Shown in pieces: positions 37,301 through 50,597 of a stretch of 64,000 nucleotides of DNA (its first letter is position 1; each line of letters begins with the position of its first letter). The DNA is from Trichoplax sp. H2 (taxonomy: Eukaryota > Placozoa > Uniplacotomia > Trichoplacea). The DNA is taken from positions 1 to 64,000 of the forward strand of contig NOWV01000013.1 in the NCBI GenBank assembly GCA_003344405.1. The letters are read 5' to 3'. A program made the translations under genes and the position numbers. Under the pieces are notes generated by a model, which was not told where the DNA came from, made no database searches, and saw only the letters and a list, made by a program, of their open reading frames with translations.

Positions 37301-39057
37301 ATAGGAAATTCACACTAAAAACTTGTCTGTATGTATATCCATGGCGTTGCAAGCATATTCTACTTGACTGCTTTATCAACATGGATTCGTAGCGTACATT
37401 CGTTGTCACTACTGTACAACTTCATCGATCCTTATTCTATTTATGCCTTGTAAATTATAATCAGGAAAAAAAATTCAATTTTCCACATAGTAAATGAAAG
37501 CAATCCTTTTTCAACTGAATCACTATGACAGTATTGTATTATCAACATCGCACTGAAGACTATTAGTATCAAAAAGTTTCACACTGAAGTCGTTGTTTTG
37601 AATCGACTGTGGCTTACACTTAGCTGGACATTCGTATGGCGGTATGATAGTTCAACATGAATCTATCCACTAAACTGCCTATAATAGGGATAATGCAGTG
37701 ATGCTGTATACGGCTAGATCGCACAGTCAAGTTTCACTAGGATACAAAAACCGCTAGATTTATAGCTTTTACTACATTAATACTACTTAGAAGTACCTTC
37801 CATAAATCTACCGAAAATAGACAATGATCGTGTCTTGTTTCTGTGAAAACCACAATGAATTTTATTCGTATGACCAACTTGAAAAGGCTACTGTCTGGTA
37901 CTGCAGCAGGCGGGTAGTAGTAATATATCTCCTGCATAAGAAACTCAACTTTTTTGCAATAAACTAGTGTATTTTAATTGTTCGTCTAACATGCAACGAA
38001 TTCATAGAATTATCAGCGACTTTGGGGGAATTATCACTGCATGCCTTTTATTAAGGTTAAGCCCTACACTGACTGTTAACATCATTCACCAAACAACAGC
38101 CATCGAGTAATGCCTTAATTGCTTGCATTAAGAATTTCTCTTTTATATTTCCCTCCTGTCATGTGCACAACAAAATGATTGGCAAAGAAAAAAATAAGTT
38201 ACCAATCGTATTATCGTAAATATTGCAATATTGAAATGTTGGCATGATGCTTTGTAATGGCAGTATCCACTATATGGATCGAGGCACCATATTTGCATCT
38301 ATTTGTACCTTCATAACACAAGTGAATGGAGTAAAATAGTCTACATATGGCATCGTAAAGCAGATTTGCATTCAATAGCCTGCCATCGGACAGTGAATAG
38401 TTGTAAACTTGTAAACAATGCTTATCCTGCAAGTCAGAGAAATAGAAATGTTGATCATTGCTTATATTGTTATTGTCGTCCATTCAATGGTCACACAGTC
38501 AATTTTCACTTCTATTATCATGTACTTAATCTAGTGAATGCTGCAAAAGATAGAACTGCAAGCCAAAGATCAATATTTGGTTGAGTATTTAGTATTTACT
38601 ACGACGCCTCATAATACGTATATTTATGCTTGAACGATAAAGCTATATAGTGTGGACGACATCCAAATGATCAAGCATTAATGTATTTTACGCTACCAAT
38701 AGACTAGATACTGCAATTCAATGCTTACTTTTGAATCACTACAAACGTTGTGAAATAAATTGGTTGATTAGTACCTGAAAATAACTGGATAAAATCGAAT
38801 ACGATACGCTGTACGCTGGTCGAGATGTATTAACTGTGAATACCATTGTGAATGGATCAGATGTTAATTTGTTCAGTTAGCGTAGAATCAAAAAAGCCGC
38901 TGAGAGACCAATAGATTCTACATCGTATAATTGACTGTAGACAATACTCTCAATGCAAGATCATGCTGAATGAATGTTAACCTTACTATCCAATGGACAA
39001 TAATTTTAATGACCGCCGAATGTTCTGATTATTGATTGATTTTATCTATCATCATAG
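34306..39057. other. long intergenic region, repeats, no secure gene
   Basis: Palindromic GTAC-rich clusters occur near 34498-34640 and 34990-35140. An (AAAG)n run lies at 34853-34868, a T-run at 35700-35713 and an (AT)n run near 36574-36588. Open frames at 35867-36286 (minus), 36497-36862 (plus), 37125-37409 (minus) and 38303-38584 (plus) show no family match. A polypyrimidine-rich acceptor ending ttacag near 37080 on the minus strand precedes a short frame, IVYELQYKPDQSKSEE then stop (37029). That could be the last exon of a small unrecognised gene. The 3' part is upstream of MEF2 and may hold its non-coding first exons. Confidence 0.45.
34498..34640. repeat. GTAC palindrome cluster upstream of TM2D1
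   Basis: TACAGTACTGTA occurs at 34508-34519 and 34568-34579, embedded in further CTGTAC/GTACAG repeats. The first copy is about 200 bp upstream of the TM2D1 start codon. Confidence 0.7.
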
Positions 39058-42000
39058 GAAAACTTGAAGCATTATCCACTAGAATGGGAAGGAAAAAAAT
39101 TAGCATTACTAGAATTGGTGACGAACGTAATCGTCAGGTTAGTAACAACTCCTGCTAATGAGCTGTTCAACTGATAATAATGATTCCCCCTAAGAAATGC
39201 TAATTACTTAGTAGAGGCAATTCTTTGAAATGTTGCCGCGGTATTCAGTGCATAATAAAGCGCTCAATTTGTTGTTATTTATTGGTTGATAAACCATTTG
39301 GTACCAGTCTTACGAAACGCTACTTTACATCTTGTTGACTCTTGTCTACTTGTCAGTTATATTGGCCTTTCACATGCTACGCGTAACTGGATAGCACTTG
39401 TACGAAATAATGTCGATCATGTGGAAAATAAGACAGTTATCACTTCATCTGAACCTTATGTCACTATCACTAAATATCAGATGCTATTCTGAGAGACAGG
39501 CTATCTAGAGCCAACTTGATTATCTACTTTTTCTAATTGTCAGTATATTAATTGTTACTTTCTGTTGATCGTCTTCATTCTCACTTCTAATTATTAACCG
39601 TTACTTGTTTGTATTCAAAATCAATATTATTCGACGTTAGTAAGATTTAGATATACTGCAACTATTACCCTCACAATGGACTAGTACAGTACTTCTTCCA
39701 AAAAATAATAATTTTGAAAAAATTCTCCAACGTAAAAAACCCATTAAGCTAGAAGACGATATGTCATTCCTCACGAAACTTACTGATATACAATATTGTA
39801 CTCGTAGAAGTATTGTATCACCTTATATCTTTGTCTCTTACGACATTACCTGATGTTCAACTACATTTCCCATAACTTTACTATACTTGATCTAACCTGT
39901 ATCAGATCTACTGTACTGGAAGGAACACTACTTCATTATTAAATATAATATGCTATCATGGAGCGCCACTTATAGAATTATCTTACAATGAAAGTATGCC
40001 GTACATTGACTATTGTTTCTTCTTTAGCACATACTATATATGATGTAGCAAATGCAGAAGTCACAGAAACGATGTAAATGAATAAGTTTACAACATAATA
40101 CCGTGATTGTAGAATAAAACGAATCCAAGTAGTAGCCAGTAGATATGGTATAGTTTGAAATTCTTTTAAAATCTTACGTCATGACTTTCCTGCTTCATGA
40201 TTTACGTACGCGTAGTATCATCTCTACGTGTTGCGATTTATTTTACTTAGTGTGATCGCGTAATAACATAACAATGTATGGTTATATTTCCGAACAGTTG
40301 CTCGTGTATTAGTAACATCAAAAGATTTCATTACAACTCAACATGTATCTGGAAATATAATTTATTGACCCAACTATGTCAAAGGCTGTTAGTTTAAGAC
40401 TTTATCTTCCCTACAAAGTTTACCTAATGTACAATACACCAAATTTAATAATAAATATTGACTTGAATCTGAAATTTATTGCAGTATTCTAATAACTCAA
40501 TAGCAGTGATTTGCAAATGTAGCGACCATAGAGGTGAAGGCCTTTTTACCTCTTTGGTAGCGACTAAGAAATGGTGTAATGTCTTTCTAGCCAAATTAGT
40601 ATCTATATTTCATGATCGAGTACGTATTTTGGAAAAATATCTACGGTAGAAATACCGAACGATATATGACACTAGTATCATGTAGGACATGATGACATAA
40701 TTGAAGATGTTTCAAAAATATCAAATCTGATATTCTGTTCAAAAAAATAGAGGGAATAAATGTGAGCCTAAAATTAATGTAGAAATCGTACCTTTCATAA
40801 AATAAGGGTATTACTTAGCTATTAACGAAATCAGATGCCATTTTTGATATCAGACTAATAGCTATGCTGTACTTGTAGTCATTTATTGGACTGGGACTCT
40901 TTGGGTCAGATGTGTTATCTTATAGTACGATTTTTAACCATCTAATAGGTCACCTTTACGAAACGGAAATTTGGTCTTATGAAAAAAGCTTATGAACTTA
41001 GCGTTTTATGCGACTGTCAAATAGCTTTAATAATTTTTAACTCCAATAATAAGTTATTTCAATACGCAAGTAGCGATATGGATTCCATTCTACTGCGATA
41101 TACACAATTTAATGACCCACATGAAAGTCGTACAAATGATGACATAATAGAGGTTTGTAAATTTATATTTTGTATTATTGTAATGATGATATCATTGTAA
41201 GCGACCGTTAGTGCATTTAACCTACGTAAAACTGTAAATGTAAGAGGCCTTGAATTATGCTATTACCAATGCAGCGTTAGCTACTAAAAGTTTGCTTTAA
41301 AATATGCTGGAACATACGTAATACAGTTTAAAATCATCGAAATGATGTCGAATGCACTGTTTGTTTAATTTTGTTACGCTATTTGTAAATAATTGAAATC
41401 TAATGTATTACCTAGACTCTTAACAAGAAAGACAGTAAAGGATTGGATTCTGGAGATGACGAGCCCGACGTAAGTGTGATATATGTACAAGCGACAGAAA
41501 TAATCGTACTTACGTTATTCCATTGTGAAGTCCGAATAGATTTCAAGTGCTATCAATTTACTTTAGCAAGTAATACACGTCATACATGCGTGCTGTGTAA
41601 CCTAGATCCTTCAATTTAATTTATTAATACCGTTGATTATCCTTTAAATGACGTTATCATCTTCATAATACTGTATTAAATTTACATTATCAATTCTTAA
41701 TTTCTATTCTTAATACCTATAGTACACGCTTACTCCTAACACCGAAGCCAAATATAATAAAATTGATCAAGAGTTTGAACGCGTTATTCGTAATCCTTTA
41801 CAAGGACCGGTATTGAACGATAAATAGTTCTGAATATTGTCTTTTCCTATATGCATTAAGTGGAATCGAAAGCGTACGCCTCTTAGTACCTACTAATTAT
41901 AGGAAGTATTAAAAGTGACTTTGACTCCGTTGTATAGGGTGTAGGTTCAACGGGTGCCTTCTCACAAATGTCAGTATCTGTACCTGTTGGACAGGGTGGA

Positions 42001-43402
42001 ATGGCTGGTTCAAATTATCAGCACAGTCAGCCAGGCACAAGCAATACTCTCCAAATACAGTCTAATATTCCTCTTGGTGGCGATTCGCGAATATTGACTA
42101 CTGGAAATGTTATGACTAGCATTTCACAATCCAGACCTATTCTTAGAGGAGACGTTGTGCAGAGATTCGCACATATTCAGCCCGCGAGAAGTTCTAATCA
42201 ACATTATGCTGATCAGCACATGACTAGTAAGCTAGGAGCTTTTTCTCAATTTTAACTCTTGAGTGATGGATTTGATAATATTAGAATATTATTGTTGATC
42301 CGATGTTGCCTTGTAAAAACAGTTTATTTTTAGTAATGATGGCGATCGTTATGTTACAGTATTTTAAGAATTATATAAACAGTCAATAATGGCAGGAATT
42401 TGAACGCATATTTATTGTTTACAGGTGTTAATACTCAGCCCACTCGTGAAATAGAGCAGTCTCCTGTACTTACTAAGAAAACTCAAAGTCAGGAGAATTC
42501 TACGGTTGCATCGGTGCCTCGAACATCTAATAGTACATCAATGTCATCAACTTCTACCACGCCAGCTGCAAGCGCGAATTTGAATGACAATTCTAATAGC
42601 AATGCTGATGCTCCGTCTTCTAATAATAGGATTAATACTTCTTCCCGAACGAGCGCACCTTCAACCCATGAGACCACTCCTCATCCAAAAGGATCTAGAC
42701 CTGAACTAAGAGTTATAATTCCTTCCAATACTAAAGTAATTACGCTATTATAATCAGATTTGTTGATGTAAATTGCTTGAGGCAAAAATTTCTAACCTTA
42801 TTGATAGATACCTTATGGTCCTCAGTCAGATGTTCCTCCTGCTTTAGCAACACCTGTCATTTCGTTAGCAACTCCAAGCTATCCAAGTCAAATGACTTTC
42901 CTGCCCCTTACGAATACTGACTTTCCACTTAGTGCTGATATCACCGTCTTAAATTCTCCATCGCCGTGGCAATCATCAGGATTACCGCAAGTTAGGTAAT
43001 TTTTTATTTATTAGACCTGTTTTATGAATGTTTATTGAACACTATTTCAAGACTTGCTCATATTTTAACTTGTTTCTAATTAAACTATTTATAGCGCTTC
43101 GGGAGTTCTATTGTCATCAGGCATTAATCAGTCAACATCAGTTCCTACTGGAGGATCTAGTTCGATAATAAATTCTAATAAGGTAATGAGATTGCATGAG
43201 GAGTCATTGCGGAGTCTTGTTACAACTTCTTATATAATCACTGTAAATTTGGTAAACTGTCAGTATTGTTTATATTCTGTATTTGCTTTACTAGGTTCAA
43301 CATTCATCAGGTGTAGAAAGTAACTCTTCACAAATGCAATGCCTTGGGGAAGGTGATAGAAATGCTTCTCTAAGTAAGCGCCCAAAACTCGATCAAAATT
43401 AA
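39058..43402 (+). CDS. MEF2: MEF2 MADS-box transcription factor
   Basis: DNA-binding transcription factor of the MEF2 family, nuclear, binding A/T-rich MEF2 sites as a dimer. Coding exons: 39084-39137, 40949-41152, 41416-41469, 41723-41809, 41938-42226, 42425-42735, 42826-42995, 43095-43182 and 43295-43402, 454 residues. A catag acceptor at 39057 puts 26 bp of 5' UTR in the first coding exon. The MADS box is residues 1-57 ([11 protein letters not shown]...[22 protein letters not shown]). The MEF2 domain is 58-86, ending [14 protein letters not shown] at an exon border, as in other animals. Exons 3-4 keep [18 protein letters not shown]. Residues 255-300 are Ser/Thr/Asn-rich. PELRVIIPS (322-330) matches the conserved vertebrate DLRVIIP motif. 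The C terminus SKRPKLDQN looks like a nuclear-localisation signal. The first intron is about 1.8 kb. Confidence 0.95.
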
Positions 43403-45098
43403 ATGTGCTATATTAATATTGTACTTACTCGTATACAGTGGTACAGAAATTACAATACTATAAAGTGTAGTAACAGCAACTAATTTTAGAAATTGATGTA
43501 ATTCCATGTACCTTCATAGGTAATACATTAAATAGTTTGAACTCTCAAGTATGATTTATTACACTATTATGCTACATTTAGTAGACTGATAATAATAATA
43601 CTCTTAATTAAGATTACTTTTAAGAATACTTAAATTAATTATCAGACGATAGCACAACCTGATAACATACGCGTAGATGAATCATTAATTCATTCCTGCA
43701 GATTACTCAAATTTAAGATTTAATTTCAAAATATTCATGCTTATTGACTTTGGCTGAGTATTTCTATGAATAGGTATCAGAATTTAACTAAATCACCTTT
43801 TAGCATTATCACAACAGTGAAACGCATTATTATCATAAGGCGATATATATATACGCGTATATGCGCACCTGTTTTACTCATATATAACATTTGCTTGTAT
43901 TATTTATGAAATCAATTCAAACCATGCCTGTAATACTCGTATTGTTAAAATATTCATTCGATACTATAAGTGCGACATCGATTTTCTGTAAGACTTTTAC
44001 TTGTTACTATTTGATGTTGGTTCAGAGAAGATCATGATATACCAGTATAGCCTGCAAATTGCGATATCAACTTATTGATGTTGTCTCAATGGACAAGACG
44101 AAGCACTGATTGTATATTTCAAATACATTCGTCGAGTTTTTAGCGGAACTTTATTTGTTGTATAGCAAGCGAATGAGCGATAAATTATTATCAATTACAG
44201 CTAACCCATACTGCAAAAAGTTTTTTGGTGCTTTGTGGTAAACCTGTATTGGAAAGCGATAACTATTATCATAAGTCTTAACTTATGATAATGCTCCACA
44301 TCACTCTAAAAATTAAAGCCTTTGTTACAATTAAATAAAAGCTTCTTTGATGATCTCGCCCTCAAATTATGATGTCTAAGAAATCACAATGAGGCTTTAC
44401 TACGACAGTATAGTAAATTAAATTATGCCAGTATATATTCATCGATGTTTTGGACAACATTTTAGATAGTGTAATCTCAACTTTACAGCCCATAGCAGAA
44501 TTAACTTTTACGATAACTACTTTTTGTCAGTGATTAATCTACAATTCCTATGCTTCATGTATTATTCACTCTTCTAGACTGCATGGAATATGATAGTATG
44601 TGCTAATCACTAGTCACTAGCGCCTATGTTTATGATCGATGAGCCCATTAATTAGGTTTGCACTCTTGTCTTCCAAAAATATACTAAATAAAGGTACGTA
44701 AGTATGACTAAATGGTGCTATTGATAGCTAGTTACATCCAACTTGTGGTATGCTGCCTACGCGTATAGGCAAAGTAGTACGGTATGGTATTTCAAATTGA
44801 TCAAGTAATTTGCATAAACACCGCAGTAGCTCACACTTCTCTTCTATAAGTAGTACGGTAGCTGGATGATTAACGTTCGCAGGACTATAATTACCATGAT
44901 CATCAATTAATCAAATAACAAGCCATTTTATTAACATTTTAAGTTTGAGCAATTGACATCTATTAGCCAGATGTGATCGCGCCTAAAAGACTTTTACGAT
45001 ACGGTATCAGAAATATATTACCCTCCTACACTACATTGTTCTACCATAGTTGAAAGCATATAAATGGGGTATTGAAAATAATTAGCATTCGATGAAGC
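43403..45098. other. convergent 3' spacer, nothing recognised
   Basis: 1.7 kb between the MEF2 stop and the HSD17B10 stop on the opposite strand. AT-rich, no open frame of note. Confidence 0.5.
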
Positions 45099-47613
45099 TT
45101 ATGGCTGCATGCGTAAAGCACCATCCAATCGGATGACTTCCCCATTAAGCATAGGATTTTCAATAATAGACTGAGCTAACTGAGCGTATTCATCAGGATC
45201 TCCAAGGCGTGAAGGATATGGGACCGATTTGCCCAATTGTTCTCGGACTTTCTCAGGTAATCCCATCAACATTGGCGTAAGGAAAAGACCTGCAGAAGGA
45301 TGCGATAGAAAGTTACCATTTTATTGTACATTGGAACAAAGCAATAGAAGGATAATTTGTTACTGTCGACTTGATAGCATATGCAGTAAATTATAACACT
45401 TTTACTCATTTATTGAATAAGTGTAGTTGTCGCTGAAAAGTCAGAATACTTCTGTCACTTAAATACCACCTACCGGGTGCAATAGTACAAATACGAATTC
45501 CGTTACGAGATAAATCCCTAGCAATAGGCAGAGTCATCCCAACTATAGCTCCTTTTGAAGCCGAATATGCGGCTTGACCGATTTGTCCATCATAAGCAGC
45601 AACACTTGCAGTGTTGATAATAACTCCACGTTCGTCAGGATTGCTTGCACTAGCACCAGGTGAGACATCACCCTGAATCATTTCTTGGGCACATAGTCGG
45701 ATAACATTAAAAGATCCGGCAGTATTGACCTGCAAGCAAGCTCAATATTAGCTATAGTAACTCAACGCATAGCAATACCTTTTTATAAAGCTACAGTATA
45801 TAGGTAAATAATTCTTGATATTTTAGTTACTGCTACAGTATATTACACAACTTGATTAACAGCAATGCATGATGTAGTATGTTTTGACTCTAGTTTTGAC
45901 GTGTAAGCATACCGTACCAATAAGACTTTGGCAAAGTCATCATAAGGATGAGGGCCTCTCTTTGTAAGAGTCCTAGTAGCTATAGCAATACCAGCACAGT
46001 TAACAACTGCACGAACACGACCAAATTTTTCTTTAGCAAGTTCGATAGCATTGAGTACGTCTTGCTCCTTGGTCACCTAAATATATCCATAGCATGACAT
46101 ATTAATTTACATTTCAAGAATTTACAATTTTCTGTAATCACGGAGATAATAATACTAGGAGCACTAGAATCCTCGATTATTATATTTGATTTTCGTAATT
46201 GACATTGAAAGAGGATTAATATGTTTATTGGAGTAGCCAAAGTAAGAAAAATACGGTGTGCGTTGGATTTACTACCGAGATTCTGACAATATTATTCGCA
46301 TCTATCCCGTGTACTCCTAGTATGATTGAAACCAATTTCAATCTACAGAATTGGAGAGTGACATTAACCACGATGATAAGGCGAATAGAAATGGTAAAAT
46401 TTTAAAAAGTTTTTAAAGTTCAGAATTAAGATTTAAGCTACAAATTATGTTAGTTATCAGAAGAAAAACTGCCAAGCAAAGGCCAGCATGTCCGCGTCAG
46501 TTGGTAAGGTAGAGATTGAAAAATAAGTTCTTTTCTGAGATACATAGACTGGCTGGTAGTTCGTTTACATGTATTTTATCTAATGGTTGTCTACGCATAT
46601 AGTATTTACATGTTTATCATCGAACATCTGAATAAAGTACATTCAGTATCACTGAACCTTGACTTCATGAAGGCTCAAATACAATAATATACGCGTAATA
46701 CTTTGCTGTTGTTGACATCATCACTAAAATCAATCAAGCGTAAACAAGAACATTCACACTACTGTTCTGAATACTCGTTCAGCGCATAATCATACTATTT
46801 CTTTGCTGTAAATTAGAAGTGTCATGAAGATTAAAAGTGCTTATTTGCCAGCTTGCATGCAGAATATCGATCATCTAGATGTAAGCTTTGCAACGATAGA
46901 CGGACGATACATGCGTACCTAATATTGATGTAGCTAAAAGTAAGGGGTTGTTCATCATTCTTCATTTGCGTCTAATTGATGATTACCGTTAGTATGTATT
47001 AATGTATGTATAGACACGATGATTTCATACTGATCCGTTACGACTACAGTAACGCCTAGTAACGCTTGCCCTAGCTGTTTACGTTGAACTCCGTTGCTTA
47101 TTTTTAGTACCGTAAAAATGGAGTAAAACTGCTGCACTCATGTTCATCTTATGGACGTAGTAACGCTGTAAAAAATACATGTAATCCATGCATTTAACAA
47201 AGGGAGGAGTGATTGCGTACAAAATACTCGTCTCTATCTGTATTTTTAGGATCGAATTATGTAAGGCTTTGCAAAATAATTTCAATTTCAATTTATCCTT
47301 CCATTCAGCTGTTAATGCAAAGCCTGCTGCCTGGCCAGCTACCTCCTGTAGGCTAAAAATGAGTGTCCTCGAGTCCTGTCTGAAGGTGAGACATTGGACT
47401 TTTTTAAACTATTGCCATTGCATGCAAACTTACATCGGTTGGGGCAAAGGCACAGCGATCGCCAATTTCTTTCGCAGTAGCATCCCCTTTACTATTGGGT
47501 AAATCTGCAATGATTACTCGAGCACCATTTCTAACTAAGCGTTGAGCAGTAGCTCGACCTAATCCAGATGCACCGCCAGTAACGAGTGCAACCAATTCGC
47601 TAACAACAGACAT
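45099..47613 (-). CDS. HSD17B10: 3-hydroxyacyl-CoA dehydrogenase type 2
   Basis: Mitochondrial NAD-dependent short-chain dehydrogenase. It oxidises 2-methyl-3-hydroxybutyryl-CoA in isoleucine breakdown, acts on hydroxysteroids, and in animals is also the MRPP2 subunit of mitochondrial RNase P. Exons: 47434-47613, 45918-46076, 45474-45729 and 45099-45289. Phases are 0, 0 and 1, total 261 residues, the same length as human. The NAD-binding loop is TGGASGLG (12-19). The catalytic triad falls at Ser155 ([10 protein letters not shown]), Tyr168 and Lys172 (YSASK), the same numbers as in human. The C-terminal exon contains [18 protein letters not shown] and ends [15 protein letters not shown]. Intron 1 is about 1.36 kb. 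The minus-strand start lies about 270 bp from the GTAC-palindrome region at 47885-48100. Confidence 0.95.
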
Positions 47614-47869
47614 ATTGAGTTGGAGTTGTCAAGTTTGTATCGTGCTGACTTCGATCGACCACTTTTGGCTTGATGTGTCACCAGATCGCTTCACTCGGTT
47701 CATTATGAAGTGGTAGCACGGGTCACACCGACTGTAGCAGTGTACAGTACACTGCTGCATTGATTCATTTTTGACCATGCAAATCGAGCAACCCATGGCA
47801 AAAGTTCATGAACTTTTCAGTGATTCATCAATCATTGTACTGTACACTGTAAACCCTTCCGATTTTGAC

Positions 47870-48110
47870 TAAATGTTCAGATTCTACAGTACTGTACTGT
47901 ACAGTGTACAGTACGGTATGCTGAAACGTCTCCAATGATTTGTTACATTTCAGAATACTGTACAGTACAGTATTGTAGAATTGCGAACATTTGAGACGTT
48001 TCAGCATACTGTACTGTACAGTACAGTACAATATTACCTATTGCTGTATTGTGCTTTACAGTGTACTGTACTGTACAGTGTACAGTGTACAGTACTGTAC
48101 ACGGCTTGAG
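47870..48110. repeat. large imperfect inverted repeat with GTAC palindromes
   Basis: A 17-bp arm, GTATGCTGAAACGTCTC at 47916-47932, is perfectly complementary to 47993-48009. Outside both arms lie GTAC/CTGTACAG runs that extend the pairing. Between them is a shorter ACTGTACAGT palindrome close to the symmetry centre. TACAGTACTGTA occurs at 47885-47896 and 48088-48099. A transcript or single strand could fold into a long hairpin. The element sits 260-500 bp upstream of the HSD17B10 start. Confidence 0.75.
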
Positions 48111-48799
48111 TACCGTACACCCTGCAGCACTGTAGGTAAAAAGCAATTTTATCCCCAAGAGATCGACAGCAATGACTGCCAATGAGGGATTAGTCGATAT
48201 TGCCGATCGTCCATCATCATGGACTTCTAAATGAGAAATACATCTTATTCTCTTAGGGCTTACAAAGCTTTTGAAAATATCGATAACCTACCTGTAATGG
48301 AATAGAGCATGATTACCGATACACTAGTGTATCGATATTGAGTATCATACTACTGTATTTGAGGAAGACAGTAGAGTGCACTGTAGTAATGTCTTGAGTA
48401 ATGGTCGCTCGTTAACAAGAACCATTGACACACTGGACTTTTCTATTTCAGCAACGTTTATATCAATTAGCCTTGTCGCTGAAATACAACATGTCGACCT
48501 TACAAAAAATCCCTGATTTTAACCCTGTGATGATACGATATTGTAGTAATAGTAGTATGCATGGATTACTCAATGTATCAGTGATCACAGTGAAGTTGCT
48601 GTGCTCGTAGAATTAATTTGTGTCAATCCATCAGTACTCAAGTGGAGAGCGATACGATTGTTTCAATTTCACGCCTGTTTTTTCTAGCAAATCATTTTGT
48701 ATCCAATCCGGTAGATGCGTATCATTGCAGATTGCCATGATCATAGTGTGCGAAACCAATCTGCCAGCTAATTTGCAGCAAAGTCGTCCACTGTACGCG

Positions 48800-49190
48800 T
48801 ATATAAAGTTGAAAAGTAAAGTGCAGTGCTTCTATCAACCAACGATAGATATTATACTTTGTAGTTAGAATGGACTTCAATTTGTGCTTAGCCAATGACA
48901 AGTTGAAAAGTTTAGTCCATAGTACAGTACACGTATATCTGTCAGTCAAGCAGTAGAATGGAATACTGAATAGTGATATTGGCTCAAGTTTCTGCCAGTC
49001 ATTTTATATTATAGCTACTTACCAAGTTGAAAAGTTCACTACAGCATTCCTGTCAGTAAAGCTATAGGGTATTGTACTTAGCAGTTATGAAGGTAAGAAA
49101 AGCCGGGTGCAATCGCTAGCAGTTACCATTGAAGATGGAAAATTCGGCACAGTATTTCGGTCAGTGAAGAGATAGGATATCATGACAGTA
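48800..49190. repeat. diverged tandem repeat, about 100-120 bp unit
   Basis: Four related units start near 48808, 48900, 49025 and 49126. Each has an (A)AGTTGAAAAGT-like head, then a TCTGTCAGT(A/C)AA-like part and a short purine-rich tail. The last unit is the most decayed. Frames across the units contain stops. Confidence 0.5.
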
Positions 49191-50597
49191 ATAATTTTTA
49201 TACCTACCTGATGCATGCTTATGGCATGTTTGAATGGACTAGCTGTAAAATGATTTTGACCATTGACCCTAGCTAGCTGAGTGTTGCAAACGACGATATT
49301 GGCACTTGCGACCAGCAATTCCTATCAGGTTCTGTTGCCTTCAACAAGACAGGAACTAGCAAGCAAAACAGATAGAGACGTATAAATAACGCTGTAAACT
49401 AGTACTTGTTATGTGACCTCACTAGTCACTTACTGTAAGCTGATTCAGCAAACCTGCAGCAGAATGTTATGAACTATTTTTACTTAATGGTACAACACTC
49501 ATTCTTAAGATTAGATTGTGCATGAATAAAGTATGAATACACGTAACTGTAAGTAAACGTTATCTACCCTCAATTATCTTGTTTTCGTCTTCATCAAGAA
49601 TATCTAACCCTAGAATACTCATCTCTAAAAATACCACAAGCATCTAAATAGTTCGTACTATTAGAGCTATCTTATTTCAGAAACCTTGTCTACAACAATC
49701 CTATCATCGACTAACATACCATTTTATAATGACAACCAATCAAGGTGTAAATTTTGTCAGGTGTATTGCTAGTGCTTAAATAGAATCTGAGAAATATACC
49801 AGATCTTATCACACAAATATCGCCCATGTGGGCATGAATACCTCAAAATTAGTAGATTTTAATTTCATTTCCAAGCAGTCATGACGTGCATTTTAAATGC
49901 ATCATCAATACAGTTTGATAGCTATGATGTATTTAATATACTCCCATAGCATTACTTGATCATAATTCTACCATATTTGTTCCATGGTAAGGAAATTACA
50001 ACATATGCCAACGATAAATATTGTAATTGATTGATACTGTAATGCAGCTCCAGCAAATTAAAATTAATCAGTACTAGTAGCATTAAGCTTAATAAGCAGC
50101 TAGGAGAACTATACTATACCGTTTAATCTAAATTCCGTAATAGAAATACTATTAAAACAGATACAATACCGTCGTCTATCCTTCTATTCAATTCTCTAAA
50201 ATCGCTAGGATAAATTACCAACAATTACACTATTACTATTTAATTCTATACATAGTTCCAATTGTAGTAACTTATTCACTGTTGCTGGGTGCGCTCATGA
50301 TACTAAAAAATTTCATCACATGAATAGATACATCCATAAAAATATCATTCATAAATCAATCAACAACCATTTTTATAATACTTTATCTAGTATATACGTA
50401 TGTATGAAAATCACTTAGCGAATAATCTTCAAGCTCTAATCCACTTGTAATATCCTGACGTTGATTAACTATCGCTATAATTGTTACGACGATTCAATTT
50501 CAATTTCAATTACTGCAGTGTAGTAACTTTATAGGATTCTTTTATCGTAACAATAATGCCATTCTAAAGGCAAAGCTTATTTACATTTCAATATTGT

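Larger units (their letters stand above)
47614..50597. other. intergenic; palindromes and a degenerate repeat
   Basis: No gene is supported. The first 500 bp, upstream of HSD17B10, carry the palindrome and hairpin region annotated separately. A loose tandem repeat lies at 48800-49190. From 49320 to 50597 I see nothing but AT-rich sequence. Confidence 0.5.

Noticed and set aside
37125-37409. 94-codon minus-strand frame containing MNEFDSKWFTAAGHEK
   Set aside because: Could be an exon paired with the short frame ending at 37029, but no donor in correct phase is convincing; left as a remark in the intergenic entry.
47828-48185. Overlapping 64-79 codon frames rich in Tyr, Cys and Val near 48 kb
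   Set aside because: Translation products of the CTGTAC/GTACAG repeat, present on both strands; not coding.
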